Assembly: GCF_016724845.1 (NCBI RefSeq)
Contig: NZ_CP068082.1
Span: forward strand, 3,410,001-3,474,000
Length of the DNA stretch: 64,000 nucleotides
Source: Sphingobacterium spiritivorum
Lineage (GTDB): Bacteria; Bacteroidota; Bacteroidia; Sphingobacteriales; Sphingobacteriaceae
Direction of reading: 5' to 3'
The position numbers and the translations under genes were made by a program. Shown one piece after another: positions 1 to 7,564 of this stretch; position 1 is the first letter of the stretch; every line of letters begins with the position of its first letter. The notes beneath the pieces were generated by a model, which saw only the letters and a program-made list of their open reading frames with translations, did not search any database and was not told where the DNA came from.

Positions 1-846
1 CATCATAATGCGCCGAATGTTATGCGCGAAATTGGACGATTGCGTGAAGTAACGTTCAGAGCAGCAGGCGGAGGTACGGGCTTATCCATTGATATTGACG
101 AAAATGATACAAGCGAAGATTGTTATGATCAATTGATCGCCTGGAATCCCGAAGAGGAGGAAATCATTGCCGGATATCGTCTTATTAAATGTTCGGAAGC
201 CAGCTGGAAAGATGGAGTGATCAATCTTTCGACAGCTCATTATTTTAATTTTTCTGAAAAATTTATTTCGGAGTATCTTCCGTATACAATAGAGTTGGGG
301 CGTTCCTTTGTTCAACCGCGTTTTCAGCCGGCAATTGATAATCGTAAAGGTATCTTTTCTCTGGATAATCTTTGGGACGGACTGGGGGCTCTGGTCATGC
401 TGAATCCCGAGATCAAATATTTATTCGGGAAAGTGACTATGTATCCGCACTATAATGTGGAAGCAAGAGATTTGTTGCTCTATTTTATGGAACATTACTT
501 TCCGGATCCGGATAATTTGGTAACGCCTATTCGTGCTGTTGGTTATAAAACCGATATGAGCCAGTATGCGGGAATGTTTGAAGGATTGGATTACAAGGAA
601 GGGTATAAGTTGCTTAACTCTAAAGTGAGAGGTATGGGAGAAAATATTCCTCCATTGATCAATACCTATATGAATTTATCCCCGACGATGAAGTCATTCG
701 GGACTGCCCGCAATGATGAGTTTGGAGAGGTGGAAGAAACAGGGATTCTGGTTACACTTGATGATATCTATCCGGTTAAAAAGGAAAGGCATATGTCTAC
801 CTTTGAGAGGGATAGTGAATATGGTAATCCCAAGAAAAAGAAATAA
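1..846 (+). CDS. GNAT-fold N-acyltransferase, hemolysin/OlsB-like (5' end missing)
   Basis: The reading frame is open to the window edge: the codons before the first ATG at 22 (reading HHNAPNV) are in frame, so the true start lies upstream and 281 residues are visible. The opening part, ending 'GRLREVTFRAAGGGTG', is the start of the acyltransferase fold shared by hemolysin-like and OlsB/GlsB proteins, which move an acyl chain from acyl-ACP to an amino acid to make lyso-aminolipids. In Bacteroides such a protein makes N-acylglycine lipids. A partner acyltransferase is not visible here. The tail is lysine-rich (KKKK), suggesting a cytoplasmic or membrane-peripheral protein. The family is fairly sure; the amino-acid substrate is inference. 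Confidence 0.8.
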   Translation, partial: HHNAPNVMREIGRLREVTFRAAGGGTGLSIDIDENDTSEDCYDQLIAWNPEEEEIIAGYRLIKCSEASWKDGVINLSTAHYFNFSEKFISEYLPYTIELGRSFVQPRFQPAIDNRKGIFSLDNLWDGLGALVMLNPEIKYLFGKVTMYPHYNVEARDLLLYFMEHYFPDPDNLVTPIRAVGYKTDMSQYAGMFEGLDYKEGYKLLNSKVRGMGENIPPLINTYMNLSPTMKSFGTARNDEFGEVEETGILVTLDDIYPVKKERHMSTFERDSEYGNPKKKK

Positions 847-848
847 AA

Positions 849-882
849 AGAAAAGCGCTTGTTAAAAGCGCTTTTCTTTTTT
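849..882. terminator. Bidirectional intrinsic terminator
   Basis: A perfect 12-bp stem (849-860 with 866-877, core AAAAGCGCTT) with a 5-nt loop is followed by a T run. It lies between convergent genes and has A/T runs on both sides, so it can end the acyltransferase transcript and the leftward menG-elaA operon. Confidence 0.85.
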
Positions 883-1333
883 ACTGAGGTTTTCTCAGCA
901 TCTCAATATGTGGGATACCATCTTCCAGGTATTCTTCTGAGGCTTGCTGAAAACCAAAGCTTTCATAGAATGCTTTGAGATAAAGCTGTGCACCGATACG
1001 TATATCTACTGCTCCGTATTGATCCATGATGTTGTCTACTGCTCTTCGCATCAGCTCGCGGCCAATTTTCTGTTTTCTGTAGGCTGGATTAGACAATACC
1101 CGCCCGATGGATACCTCTTTAAAAGATACGCCTGCAGGCACTATACGCGCATAGGCCGCGATATCATTGTTGATCATAGCCCACAGGTGGTCACATTTCT
1201 GATCTTTATTATCACAATCCAGATACGGGCAGTTTTGCTCCACCACAAAAACTTCGTTGCGAAGCTTCAGTATCTGATAGAGCTGATTGGTCGACAGTGC
1301 ATCAAATGTTTTATAAAACCAGACTGTTGTCAT
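881..1333 (-). CDS. elaA: ElaA-like GNAT acetyltransferase
   Basis: A 150-residue protein matching ElaA along its whole length. The N-terminus carries the family pattern LYQILKLRNEVFVVEQ followed by a Cys/Asp-rich 'CPYLDCDNKD' stretch. The acetyl-CoA loop (RKQKIGRELM) is around residues 87-96, and 'YESFGF' near residue 127 closes the GNAT fold. The physiological substrate of ElaA is not established. It is the last gene of the leftward operon, 20 bp after yqeY, and its stop codon overlaps the tail of the terminator at 849-882. Confidence 0.85.
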   Translation of the reverse strand: MTTVWFYKTFDALSTNQLYQILKLRNEVFVVEQNCPYLDCDNKDQKCDHLWAMINNDIAAYARIVPAGVSFKEVSIGRVLSNPAYRKQKIGRELMRRAVDNIMDQYGAVDIRIGAQLYLKAFYESFGFQQASEEYLEDGIPHIEMLRKPQ

Positions 1334-1353
1334 ATCTGAACTATTTAGGAATA

Positions 1354-1803
1354 TTAAGAAAGTAAACTTTTGACGACTTCAGAAATCGTTCTTCCGTCTG
1401 CCTGACCGGCAAGTTTCTGATTGGCTGCGCCCATGACTTTACCCATATCTTTATCGGATGAAGCTCCCGTTTCCTGAATGATTTGCTTGATGATGGATTC
1501 AACTTCCGCACGATCCAGTTGTTTTGGCAGATACTCTTCGATTACGTTTTGTTCTTCTACTTCTATCTGATACAGATCTTCACGATTCTGTGTTTTATAT
1601 ATTTCTGCAGATTCTTTACGCTGTTTTACGAGTTTCTGAAGCACTTTGATTTCGGTGTCTTCTGATAAATCCTCACTACCGCCTTTTTCAGTTTTGGCGA
1701 GTAGAATAGCAGCTTTTATTGCTCTAAGACCACGAAGTTTTGCATTGTCTTTCGCGATCATAGCAGCTTTGATATCCTGATTAATTTTTTCTTCTAATGC
1801 CAT
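1354..1803 (-). CDS. yqeY: GatB/YqeY domain protein
   Basis: A 149-residue protein with the YqeY signature: an N-terminal helical segment starting LEEKINQDIKAAMIAKD, a central 'LQKLVKQRKESAEIY' segment and a C-terminal 'DMGKVMGAANQKLAGQADG' segment. YqeY resembles the tail domain of the GatB subunit of Asp/Glu-tRNA amidotransferase, which contacts tRNA. A free-standing role in tRNA-linked metabolism is inferred and not proven. It sits 29 bp after the SDR gene and 20 bp before elaA, so it is probably co-transcribed from menG. Length is normal for the family. Confidence 0.9.
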   Translation of the reverse strand: MALEEKINQDIKAAMIAKDNAKLRGLRAIKAAILLAKTEKGGSEDLSEDTEIKVLQKLVKQRKESAEIYKTQNREDLYQIEVEEQNVIEEYLPKQLDRAEVESIIKQIIQETGASSDKDMGKVMGAANQKLAGQADGRTISEVVKSLLS

Positions 1804-1832
1804 ATTATGTATGTTTTATTTTTTTGTATTTG

Positions 1833-2597
1833 TTATTCTCCTCTGTGTACGATTGTACCTGTTGCCTGTGCTGCAGGCATGATCAGCAGATCATTGATAT
1901 TGACATGTGCCGGGCGCGAAAGCACAAAAGCGATGGTTTCTGCTATATCTTTTCCGGAAAGTGGTGTGATATCCTTGTATACTGCAGCAGCACGGTCTGT
2001 ATCTCCGTGGAATCTTACTTCTGAAAACTCGGTTTCTACCATTCCCGGATTTATTCCGGTCACTTTAATGCCTTTGGACAACAAATCTATTCGCATTGCT
2101 TTATTCAGGGCATCTACGGCATGTTTGGTAGCACAATATACATTTCCGTTAGGATAGACCTCCTTCCCGGCAATAGAACCTAAATTGACAATATGACCTT
2201 TTTTACGGGCCTCCATGAAAGGGACTACTGTACGTGTCACATAGAGCAGACCTTTTATATTGGTATCTATCATCCGATCCCAGTCTCCTATATCTCCATT
2301 TTGAATCGGATCCAGTCCCTGGCTGAGTCCTGCATTGTTGATCAGGACATCAATGTTTTTCCATTCCTCCGGCAGATTGTTGACAGATAACTGTACTTCT
2401 TCTGCATTGCGGACATCCAATTTGAAAATATAGATGTTACAGTCCGGATATTGAGCGGAAATATGCTGTTTTAACTCCTCTAATCTTTCTATTCTTCTTG
2501 CACATAGCAGAAGGTTGTAGCCTTCTTTTGCTAATACTTCAGCACAGGCAGCACCGATTCCGGAACTGGCTCCTGTAATAAAAGCGATTTTTTCCAT
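1833..2597 (-). CDS. Short-chain dehydrogenase/reductase (YdfG-like)
   Basis: A classical 254-residue SDR. The N-terminal Rossmann motif TGASSGIG is at residues 8-15, NNAG lies near 88-91, and the catalytic Ser (NLGSIAG) and Tyr-x3-Lys (YCATK) are at about 140 and 155-159. The 'CARR' after the second strand suggests NADP(H) preference. YdfG-type enzymes oxidise 3-hydroxy acids such as serine, 3-hydroxypropionate or L-allo-threonine, but the substrate here is not determined by sequence. The start is 7 bp after the porT stop, so the gene belongs to the menG-porT operon, although a functional link to either is not evident. Confidence 0.88.
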   Translation of the reverse strand: MEKIAFITGASSGIGAACAEVLAKEGYNLLLCARRIERLEELKQHISAQYPDCNIYIFKLDVRNAEEVQLSVNNLPEEWKNIDVLINNAGLSQGLDPIQNGDIGDWDRMIDTNIKGLLYVTRTVVPFMEARKKGHIVNLGSIAGKEVYPNGNVYCATKHAVDALNKAMRIDLLSKGIKVTGINPGMVETEFSEVRFHGDTDRAAAVYKDITPLSGKDIAETIAFVLSRPAHVNINDLLIMPAAQATGTIVHRGE

Positions 2598-2604
2598 TTT
2601 TATA

Positions 2605-3435
2605 TTATTGAAAGATTAAACTAAAATATACGTTGCGGATCAGTGTTTTGTCCAGCGGGCGCATAAATTTGTTATTTACGGCCAACGGATGGTTCTGATC
2701 AAGTACATTACCAAAACTCTGAGCAAATTTAATCTCAGGAGACACTTTGAAGTGTGTAAAGAAAATATCTGCTCCTATGCCGGCTTCCCATGAAAGGTAA
2801 TCCGGTTTGATGATAATAGGGTCGGGAGATTGCTGGTTACTGGCCATCAATGCATCATAATCGTTGCTGAGCTGACTCCATTTTGTCCATTTCACACCGG
2901 CTATCATATATCCTCTGTATCTGTTAAACTTATTTTTGAGAATTTTCTCATCTGACCGGAATTTGAGACTTAACGGAAATTCAAATGAATTAAAATTTGT
3001 CCCTCCCTCTGATCTTGTGGTATGTCTTGTTCTTCGGGTCAGGCTTTTCTGTGTAGTGCCGTCGTCATTTGTTCCGGTATAAATGATACTGGAATTGTTT
3101 ATAAAAACAAATGTAGGGCTTAGGGTGCTATAAAGGTTGTCTGTGATTCTGAGATGAATAGGTATTCCTACACCCATACCATGGCCTACTCCGGATTTGA
3201 TGGACCGAAGATCTTTGATTTCATTAATATTTCCCTCAGGATAATCTAATGGGTACCCGGACCAATCTTTTTTTAGTCCCATGACATATCGTGAATTGAC
3301 GTAGGAGTATTGTATACCAAACAGGAGCGTAGCATCCTCGTCATATCGGGATGAAAAAGGCAATGAGATGGATTGTGCACTTACTAAAAAGGGCAGGGTA
3401 ACCAGACCAATTATAAAACTGAGCTTTTTTATCAT
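2605..3435 (-). CDS. porT: PorT-family type IX secretion outer-membrane protein
   Basis: A 276-residue outer-membrane beta-barrel with a signal peptide (MIKKLSFIIGLVTLPFLVSA, cleaved before Q). I chose the ATG at 3435 rather than an upstream one at 3459 because it forms an ATGA overlap with the menG stop and places the signal peptide at the N-terminus. Alternating hydrophobic/aromatic strands end in a C-terminal aromatic strand (VYFSLIFQ). PorT (SprT) is a component of the Bacteroidota type IX secretion system, and its position directly behind ubiE/menG is common in this phylum, which supports the name. Function is by family, not by any catalytic motif. Confidence 0.82.
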   Translation of the reverse strand: MIKKLSFIIGLVTLPFLVSAQSISLPFSSRYDEDATLLFGIQYSYVNSRYVMGLKKDWSGYPLDYPEGNINEIKDLRSIKSGVGHGMGVGIPIHLRITDNLYSTLSPTFVFINNSSIIYTGTNDDGTTQKSLTRRTRHTTRSEGGTNFNSFEFPLSLKFRSDEKILKNKFNRYRGYMIAGVKWTKWSQLSNDYDALMASNQQSPDPIIIKPDYLSWEAGIGADIFFTHFKVSPEIKFAQSFGNVLDQNHPLAVNNKFMRPLDKTLIRNVYFSLIFQ

Positions 3436-4172
3436 TTTGTAGAAACATAGATGGTACATACACCAAATGTCTGCGGACGTATGATTGTTTCAGAAAATCC
3501 TACTTCTTTCATGATGGTCGCAAACCTGTTTCCATCCGGAAACTTAGCCACAGATTCAGGAAGATAAGAATATGCACTGCTATCTTTCGAGAATAATTTG
3601 CCAATTAATGGTGTAACATTATGGAAATAAAAATTGTACAGCTGTTTAATCGGGAAGGATTTGGGGTTTGAAAATTCCAGAATGACCGCTTTTCCTCCCG
3701 GTTTGAGTACCCGACAAATGTCTGCAAGCCCCTGTTCCAGGTTTTCAAAGTTACGTACTCCGAAAGCGACTGTTACTGCATCAAAAGTATTGTCTTCGAA
3801 CAGCAGTTTTTCTGAATCTCCAAGTTGAACTTCAAATTGTTGCTGCAGACCTTTACTTGTAATCTTTTCCTGCGCTACCTGTAACATTCCTTCCGAAATA
3901 TCTACACCTATGATTTTTTTTGGATTTAATATCTTGATAGACTCTAATGCAAAATCTCCGGTTCCGGTTGCTACATCCAGCATGAGTTGAGGTTGAATCG
4001 ATCTGAGGGAACGGATTGCTTTTTTACGCCAGATAATATCAATACCTAAGGACATAAAATGGTTCAGAAAATCGTAAGTCTTGGATATATTGTTGAACAT
4101 ATCTGCAACTTGTGTTTTTTTGTCGCCTTCTGCGTTTTTATATGGCTTTAAAGTGGATGATTCATTTGTCAT
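3432..4172 (-). CDS. menG: Demethylmenaquinone methyltransferase (MenG/UbiE)
   Basis: A 246-residue class I SAM methyltransferase. The SAM-binding motif LDVATGTGDF lies at residues 65-74, the acidic post-I motif GVDISEGML about 20 residues later, and 'AFGVRNF' with 'LKPGGKAVILEFS' are the UbiE family signatures. It performs the last step of menaquinone synthesis, C-methylation of demethylmenaquinone. It is the first gene of a leftward five-gene operon and overlaps porT by 4 bp. A TAnnTTTG box lies only 6 bp upstream of the ATG, so a very short or absent leader is possible. Confidence 0.93.
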   Translation of the reverse strand: MTNESSTLKPYKNAEGDKKTQVADMFNNISKTYDFLNHFMSLGIDIIWRKKAIRSLRSIQPQLMLDVATGTGDFALESIKILNPKKIIGVDISEGMLQVAQEKITSKGLQQQFEVQLGDSEKLLFEDNTFDAVTVAFGVRNFENLEQGLADICRVLKPGGKAVILEFSNPKSFPIKQLYNFYFHNVTPLIGKLFSKDSSAYSYLPESVAKFPDGNRFATIMKEVGFSETIIRPQTFGVCTIYVSTK

Positions 4173-4178
4173 AGTTTA

Positions 4179-4186
4179 CAAAGATA
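4179..4186 (-). promoter_or_regulatory. Putative -7 box for menG operon
   Basis: TATCTTTG on the minus strand matches the Bacteroidota -7 consensus TAnnTTTG. There is no convincing -33 TTG at 18-21 bp. Its closeness to the ATG at 4172 would give a near-leaderless mRNA. Confidence 0.4.
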
Positions 4187-4347
4187 CAATATTATCTTGC
4201 AGCTAGTGACGTCCTGTTTTAGAAATATTTTTTCACTATTATTCTATAAGTCATTGACTGTTAATCGCTACAGGCATTAGCTGTATATGGTGCTTTAATT
4301 AAGCGAAATCGGTTTGTGTAATTTTATGTTGTTAACAAACGCTAAAG

Positions 4348-4547
4348 TTATCCACATTTACATAACAATTTGATAATTTAGCAGTTATAATAGTAACTCA
4401 CATTTTATTCACATTTGCTGTTGATAACTAAGTCGCCTTAAGCGGTCTGTACCAACAGTTTTTAGTATGATTGTTGAGGCAACTTTTAAGGCTGTGTACA
4501 ACTCTTTGTTTGGACCAAAAGTATTTTTTATACTTTTGTTATCCCCA
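4348..4547. other. Cluster of DnaA-box-like 9-mers (candidate oriC or DnaA-controlled site)
   Basis: Two exact matches to TTWTNCACA lie 57 bp apart: TTATCCACA at 4348-4356 and TTATTCACA at 4405-4413. Three one-mismatch copies follow: TTATCAACA on the minus strand (4419-4427), TTGTACACA on the minus strand (4493-4501) and TTATCCCCA (4539-4547). The DNA around them is AT-rich. Such clustering is expected of an origin or of a DnaA-regulated promoter. No GC-skew calculation could be made here, so the origin interpretation is inference. Confidence 0.4.
4506..4538 (+). promoter_or_regulatory. Promoter of dnaB (Bacteroidota -33/-7 type)
   Basis: A -7 box TACTTTTG at 4531-4538 is preceded by TTTG at 4509-4512 (18-bp spacer) and TTG at 4506-4508. 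This is the best full promoter in the window and predicts a leader of about 80 nt before the ATG at 4624. Confidence 0.65.
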
Positions 4548-4623
4548 ATGCGAGAGTAACTAAAATTCTCAACAAAGGATTTCAAAATATTTAATCATCG
4601 ACAAACAAACGTAGGTCCTCAAC

Positions 4624-6222
4624 ATGAGCAACGAAAACGAATTTTCAGGCAATAAATTTGACAGCAATAAGCGGGCAAATTACGGAGAGCGTCGGACGCG
4701 TCTCAATAATCTGGTCAGTGGGTTGGGCAAGTTACCTCCGCAGGCAATTGATCTGGAAGAAGCTGTTTTGGGTGCTCTTATGCTGGAGAAGAATGCGTTG
4801 AGTGAGATCATTGATATTCTGAAAGCGGAATCCTTCTATAAGGAGGCTCATCAGAAGATTTTTGAAGCGATCTTCAATCTGTTTCAGAAAACTTCTCCTA
4901 TTGATATTTTGACGGTGATCACCGAATTGCGTAAGATGGGTGCACTGGAGATGGTTGGTGGGGCGTACTACATTACGTCTCTTACGGATCGTGTGGTATC
5001 TGCGGCAAATATTGAATACCATGCCCGTATTATATCCCAAAAGTATATTCAGAGAGAGCTGATTAAGGTTTCTACTGAGATTATCAATAGCTCTTATGAC
5101 GAGACGGCGGATATTTTTGATCTTCTGGATCATGCGGAGAAGAGTTTGTTTGATATTGCACAAAACAATTTAAGAAGAGACTCCCGTAAGATGGATGACA
5201 TTATGCGTGAGGCTATTTCTTCTTTAGAGTTGTTAAGAGATAAGACTGACGGTCTGACGGGTGTTCCTTCCGGTCTGACGGCTTTAGACCGTATGACCTC
5301 AGGATGGCAGCCTTCGGATCTTGTTATTATTGCGGCTCGTCCTGCGATGGGAAAGACGGCATTCGTCCTTTCTGTAGCGCGTAATGCCGCTGTGGATCAT
5401 AATAAACCTGTAGCGGTATTCTCACTGGAGATGTCCTCGGTTCAGCTGGTGAATCGTCTTATCGCAGGTGAAACTGAAATTGAACAGGAAAAACTTAAAA
5501 AGGGTAACCTCGCGGATCATGAGTGGCAACAGTTACATTCCCGAATCGGGCGTTTGACAGAGGCTCCTCTTATTATCGATGATACGCCTGCCCTTAACGT
5601 TTTTGAATTCCGTGCTAAATGTCGTCGTCTGAAAGCACAACACGATATTCAGATGGTCATTGTAGATTATCTGCAGCTGATGCATGGTAAATCTGAAGGC
5701 AAGGGAGGTGGTAACCGTGAGCAGGAGATCGGTAGTATCTCCCGGGCACTGAAGTCTGTTGCCAAGGAGTTGAATATTCCTGTGTTGGCTCTTTCGCAGT
5801 TGAGCCGTGCGGTAGAATCCCGTCCGGGAAACAGTAAACGTCCAATGCTCTCCGATTTGCGTGAATCGGGATCTATCGAGCAGGATGCGGATATGGTACT
5901 CTTCCTGTATCGTCCGGAATACTATGGTCTTACCGAAGATGAGGAAGGACGTCCTACGGCGGGTGTAGGTGAGGTAATCATTGCCAAACACCGTAATGGG
6001 GAAACTGGTATTGTGCCTTTGCGTTTCGTTGGTAAATTCGTAAAGTTCGTCGATCTCGAAGATGAATTCTCGGGTATGGGAGATGCTGGTGGTTTCGGTG
6101 CCGAACCAACTTCGTTTTCTTCATCAGCCATGAATCCTTCAACTTCATTTGAAGGTTTTGGTGGAGGCGGTATCACAATGCCTTCGCGTATGAATGATAT
6201 GCCGGATGACGCTCCGTTTTAA
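4624..6222 (+). CDS. dnaB: Replicative DNA helicase DnaB
   Basis: The ring helicase that unwinds DNA at the replication fork. In its 532 residues the N-terminal primase-contact domain begins at about residue 37 (LPPQAIDLEEAVLGALML). The RecA-like domain has Walker A ARPAMGKT at 238-245, the MVIVDYLQLM Walker B segment near 343-352, and LSDLRESGSIEQDAD near 415-428 with the subunit-contact arginine region. A Gly/Ser/Phe-rich tail (about 480-532) ends DDAPF, which resembles an SSB-type acidic tail. No intein interrupts the Walker A motif. It stands alone behind its own promoter and a region rich in DnaA-box-like sites. Confidence 0.97.
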   Translation: MSNENEFSGNKFDSNKRANYGERRTRLNNLVSGLGKLPPQAIDLEEAVLGALMLEKNALSEIIDILKAESFYKEAHQKIFEAIFNLFQKTSPIDILTVITELRKMGALEMVGGAYYITSLTDRVVSAANIEYHARIISQKYIQRELIKVSTEIINSSYDETADIFDLLDHAEKSLFDIAQNNLRRDSRKMDDIMREAISSLELLRDKTDGLTGVPSGLTALDRMTSGWQPSDLVIIAARPAMGKTAFVLSVARNAAVDHNKPVAVFSLEMSSVQLVNRLIAGETEIEQEKLKKGNLADHEWQQLHSRIGRLTEAPLIIDDTPALNVFEFRAKCRRLKAQHDIQMVIVDYLQLMHGKSEGKGGGNREQEIGSISRALKSVAKELNIPVLALSQLSRAVESRPGNSKRPMLSDLRESGSIEQDADMVLFLYRPEYYGLTEDEEGRPTAGVGEVIIAKHRNGETGIVPLRFVGKFVKFVDLEDEFSGMGDAGGFGAEPTSFSSSAMNPSTSFEGFGGGGITMPSRMNDMPDDAPF

Positions 6223-6301
6223 TCTTTTTAGATTGTACTGAAATTTTAATTCTTCAGGCAGACTGAATGTTAATATTCTTTGTCTGGGTAGTGATTTATG
6301 A

Positions 6302-6739
6302 TTAAGGCTGTTCAGCAACTTCTTTCGCTTTTTGTAGTGCCAGAGGAAATGTCTTATTCATACTTTCTGTATATTCAGTCAGTGTATCTACTTTCACTAT
6401 GAGCTTAGTCTTTTGTCCTTCCGTATGAAGTTCGTATATTTCGTATAACTCTCCCCATTCCGGATCGTGATTGGGTACTTCTTCAAAATTGACTATTTCA
6501 CCGAGATGCTGAAAGGATATATAGTCCGGATACTCAAGCTTGTTGATCAGACTGTACATCCCGTCTCCGCGCGGAGTCAGAAAATGAATGGTATTTCCTT
6601 CTTTAAAATCTGAAATCTTATAATAACTTCCCTGGCTGAATACATTTGTCCATATTTTGTAGTTTTCCTGATCCCAAAGTGTTTGCCAGATTTTTTCGGG
6701 AGTTGCATTGATTTCAATGCTGTAAGTCAGTGTTGTCAT
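6302..6739 (-). CDS. SRPBCC (AHSA1/START-like) domain protein
   Basis: A 145-residue single-domain protein of the Bet v1-like superfamily. It opens with the typical strand 'YSIEINATPEKIWQTLWDQENYK', and 'GELYEIYELHTEGQKTKLIV' forms later strands of the ligand-binding cup. Members act as hydrophobic ligand carriers or Hsp90 co-chaperone-like proteins; no specific ligand can be inferred. It lies 25 bp after the dipeptidase gene on the same strand, so the two are probably co-transcribed. Confidence 0.75.
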   Translation of the reverse strand: MTTLTYSIEINATPEKIWQTLWDQENYKIWTNVFSQGSYYKISDFKEGNTIHFLTPRGDGMYSLINKLEYPDYISFQHLGEIVNFEEVPNHDPEWGELYEIYELHTEGQKTKLIVKVDTLTEYTESMNKTFPLALQKAKEVAEQP

Positions 6740-6764
6740 AGCGAAATGTGTTTTTCAATTTGAT

Positions 6765-7448
6765 CTATTCTACCGGAAAGTTGAAGTATTCATTTGGATA
6801 AGGTTCATCTTTAAGGGTATAATGCCACCATTCTTTCCGGTAAGATTTAAAACCGTACTTTTCCATTATTGTTTTGAGAATCTGGCGATTTTCTTTCTGT
6901 CTGCCAGTGAGATCAGCATAATCGTGATGGGAAGGTGTGCCGAAATAGTCAAACGGGCTTCCCATATCCAGTTCGATTTTGCTTTTGATATAGATAAGTG
7001 TGAGGTCTACGGTGCTGCCTCTGCTATGTGCTGATTTTTCTGCGATATATCCTGATTTGAAGAGGTCTCTTTTGTCGGTATCCGGATAGAACTCTTTCTT
7101 AGCAAGGGTATCTTCTATAATCAATGCCCACTCTTTGAAATTATCTACTGCTGCCTGAGGACGGTAGGCATCGAATATTTTGAGTCCCAATCCTTTTCTG
7201 TTCAGTTCCCGCTGAATTTTCTTCAGCGCCTTTGCTGCGGGTTCTGAAAGGATTGCTACTTCTTTGTTATAGCTGTTGATCTTTTTCCCTGTAAAGTTGT
7301 GGTTGCCTGCATAGCGGATGTCATACTGAATATTTGGAATCAGCTTATGGATATACACAAAACCGTCCGGAAGCTTTTGTACAGGATGTATGGAGGCGCA
7401 GGAAAGGGTGCCCAAAAGAAGCTGACTGATTATAATGATCTTTTTCAT
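6765..7448 (-). CDS. VanX/DdpX-like D-alanyl-D-alanine dipeptidase lipoprotein
   Basis: A 227-residue zinc peptidase of the M15D family. The zinc ligands and base are visible: SAHSRGSTVD gives His141 and Asp148, and EWWHY gives Glu206 and His209. Arg96 in 'AYRPQ' matches the substrate Arg. I start at the ATG at 7448 because the following KKIIIISQLLLGTLSC forms a lipoprotein signal with Cys17 as the lipidated residue; an ATG six codons upstream is less likely. A membrane-anchored periplasmic location suggests D-Ala-D-Ala salvage from peptidoglycan turnover. A glycopeptide-resistance role is not implied, since no vanH or vanA homologue is nearby. Confidence 0.88.
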   Translation of the reverse strand: MKKIIIISQLLLGTLSCASIHPVQKLPDGFVYIHKLIPNIQYDIRYAGNHNFTGKKINSYNKEVAILSEPAAKALKKIQRELNRKGLGLKIFDAYRPQAAVDNFKEWALIIEDTLAKKEFYPDTDKRDLFKSGYIAEKSAHSRGSTVDLTLIYIKSKIELDMGSPFDYFGTPSHHDYADLTGRQKENRQILKTIMEKYGFKSYRKEWWHYTLKDEPYPNEYFNFPVE

Positions 7449-7499
7449 TTTGATATCGGTGAACATAAATTTAAGAACTTAATGGTGAAAATACCTTAT

Positions 7500-7540
7500 T
7501 TGTAAACAAACAAAGGCTCCGTCCACAAGTGACGAAGCCT
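7500..7540 (-). terminator. Intrinsic terminator of valS
   Basis: A 10-bp stem with one mismatch (7514-7523 with 7531-7540), read leftward, is followed by a T-rich TTTGTTTGTTTA. It lies 24 bp past the valS stop. Confidence 0.7.
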
Positions 7541-7564
7541 CTGTATTATACTGTCTGAAGAATA

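Larger units (their letters stand above)
4173..4623. other. AT-rich intergenic region before dnaB
   Basis: These 451 bp between divergent menG and dnaB hold no ORF worth calling. They are AT-rich and contain the menG -7 box, a cluster of DnaA-box-like 9-mers and the dnaB promoter, each listed separately. Confidence 0.8.

Noticed and set aside
5310..5400. Intein at the DnaB Walker A site
   Set aside because: DnaB often carries inteins here, but the motif ARPAMGKTAF and its surroundings are continuous.
6765..7448. Vancomycin-resistance gene vanX
   Set aside because: Catalytic residues match the family, but it is a lipoprotein without vanH, vanA or vanRS nearby in a Gram-negative; cell-wall recycling is more likely.
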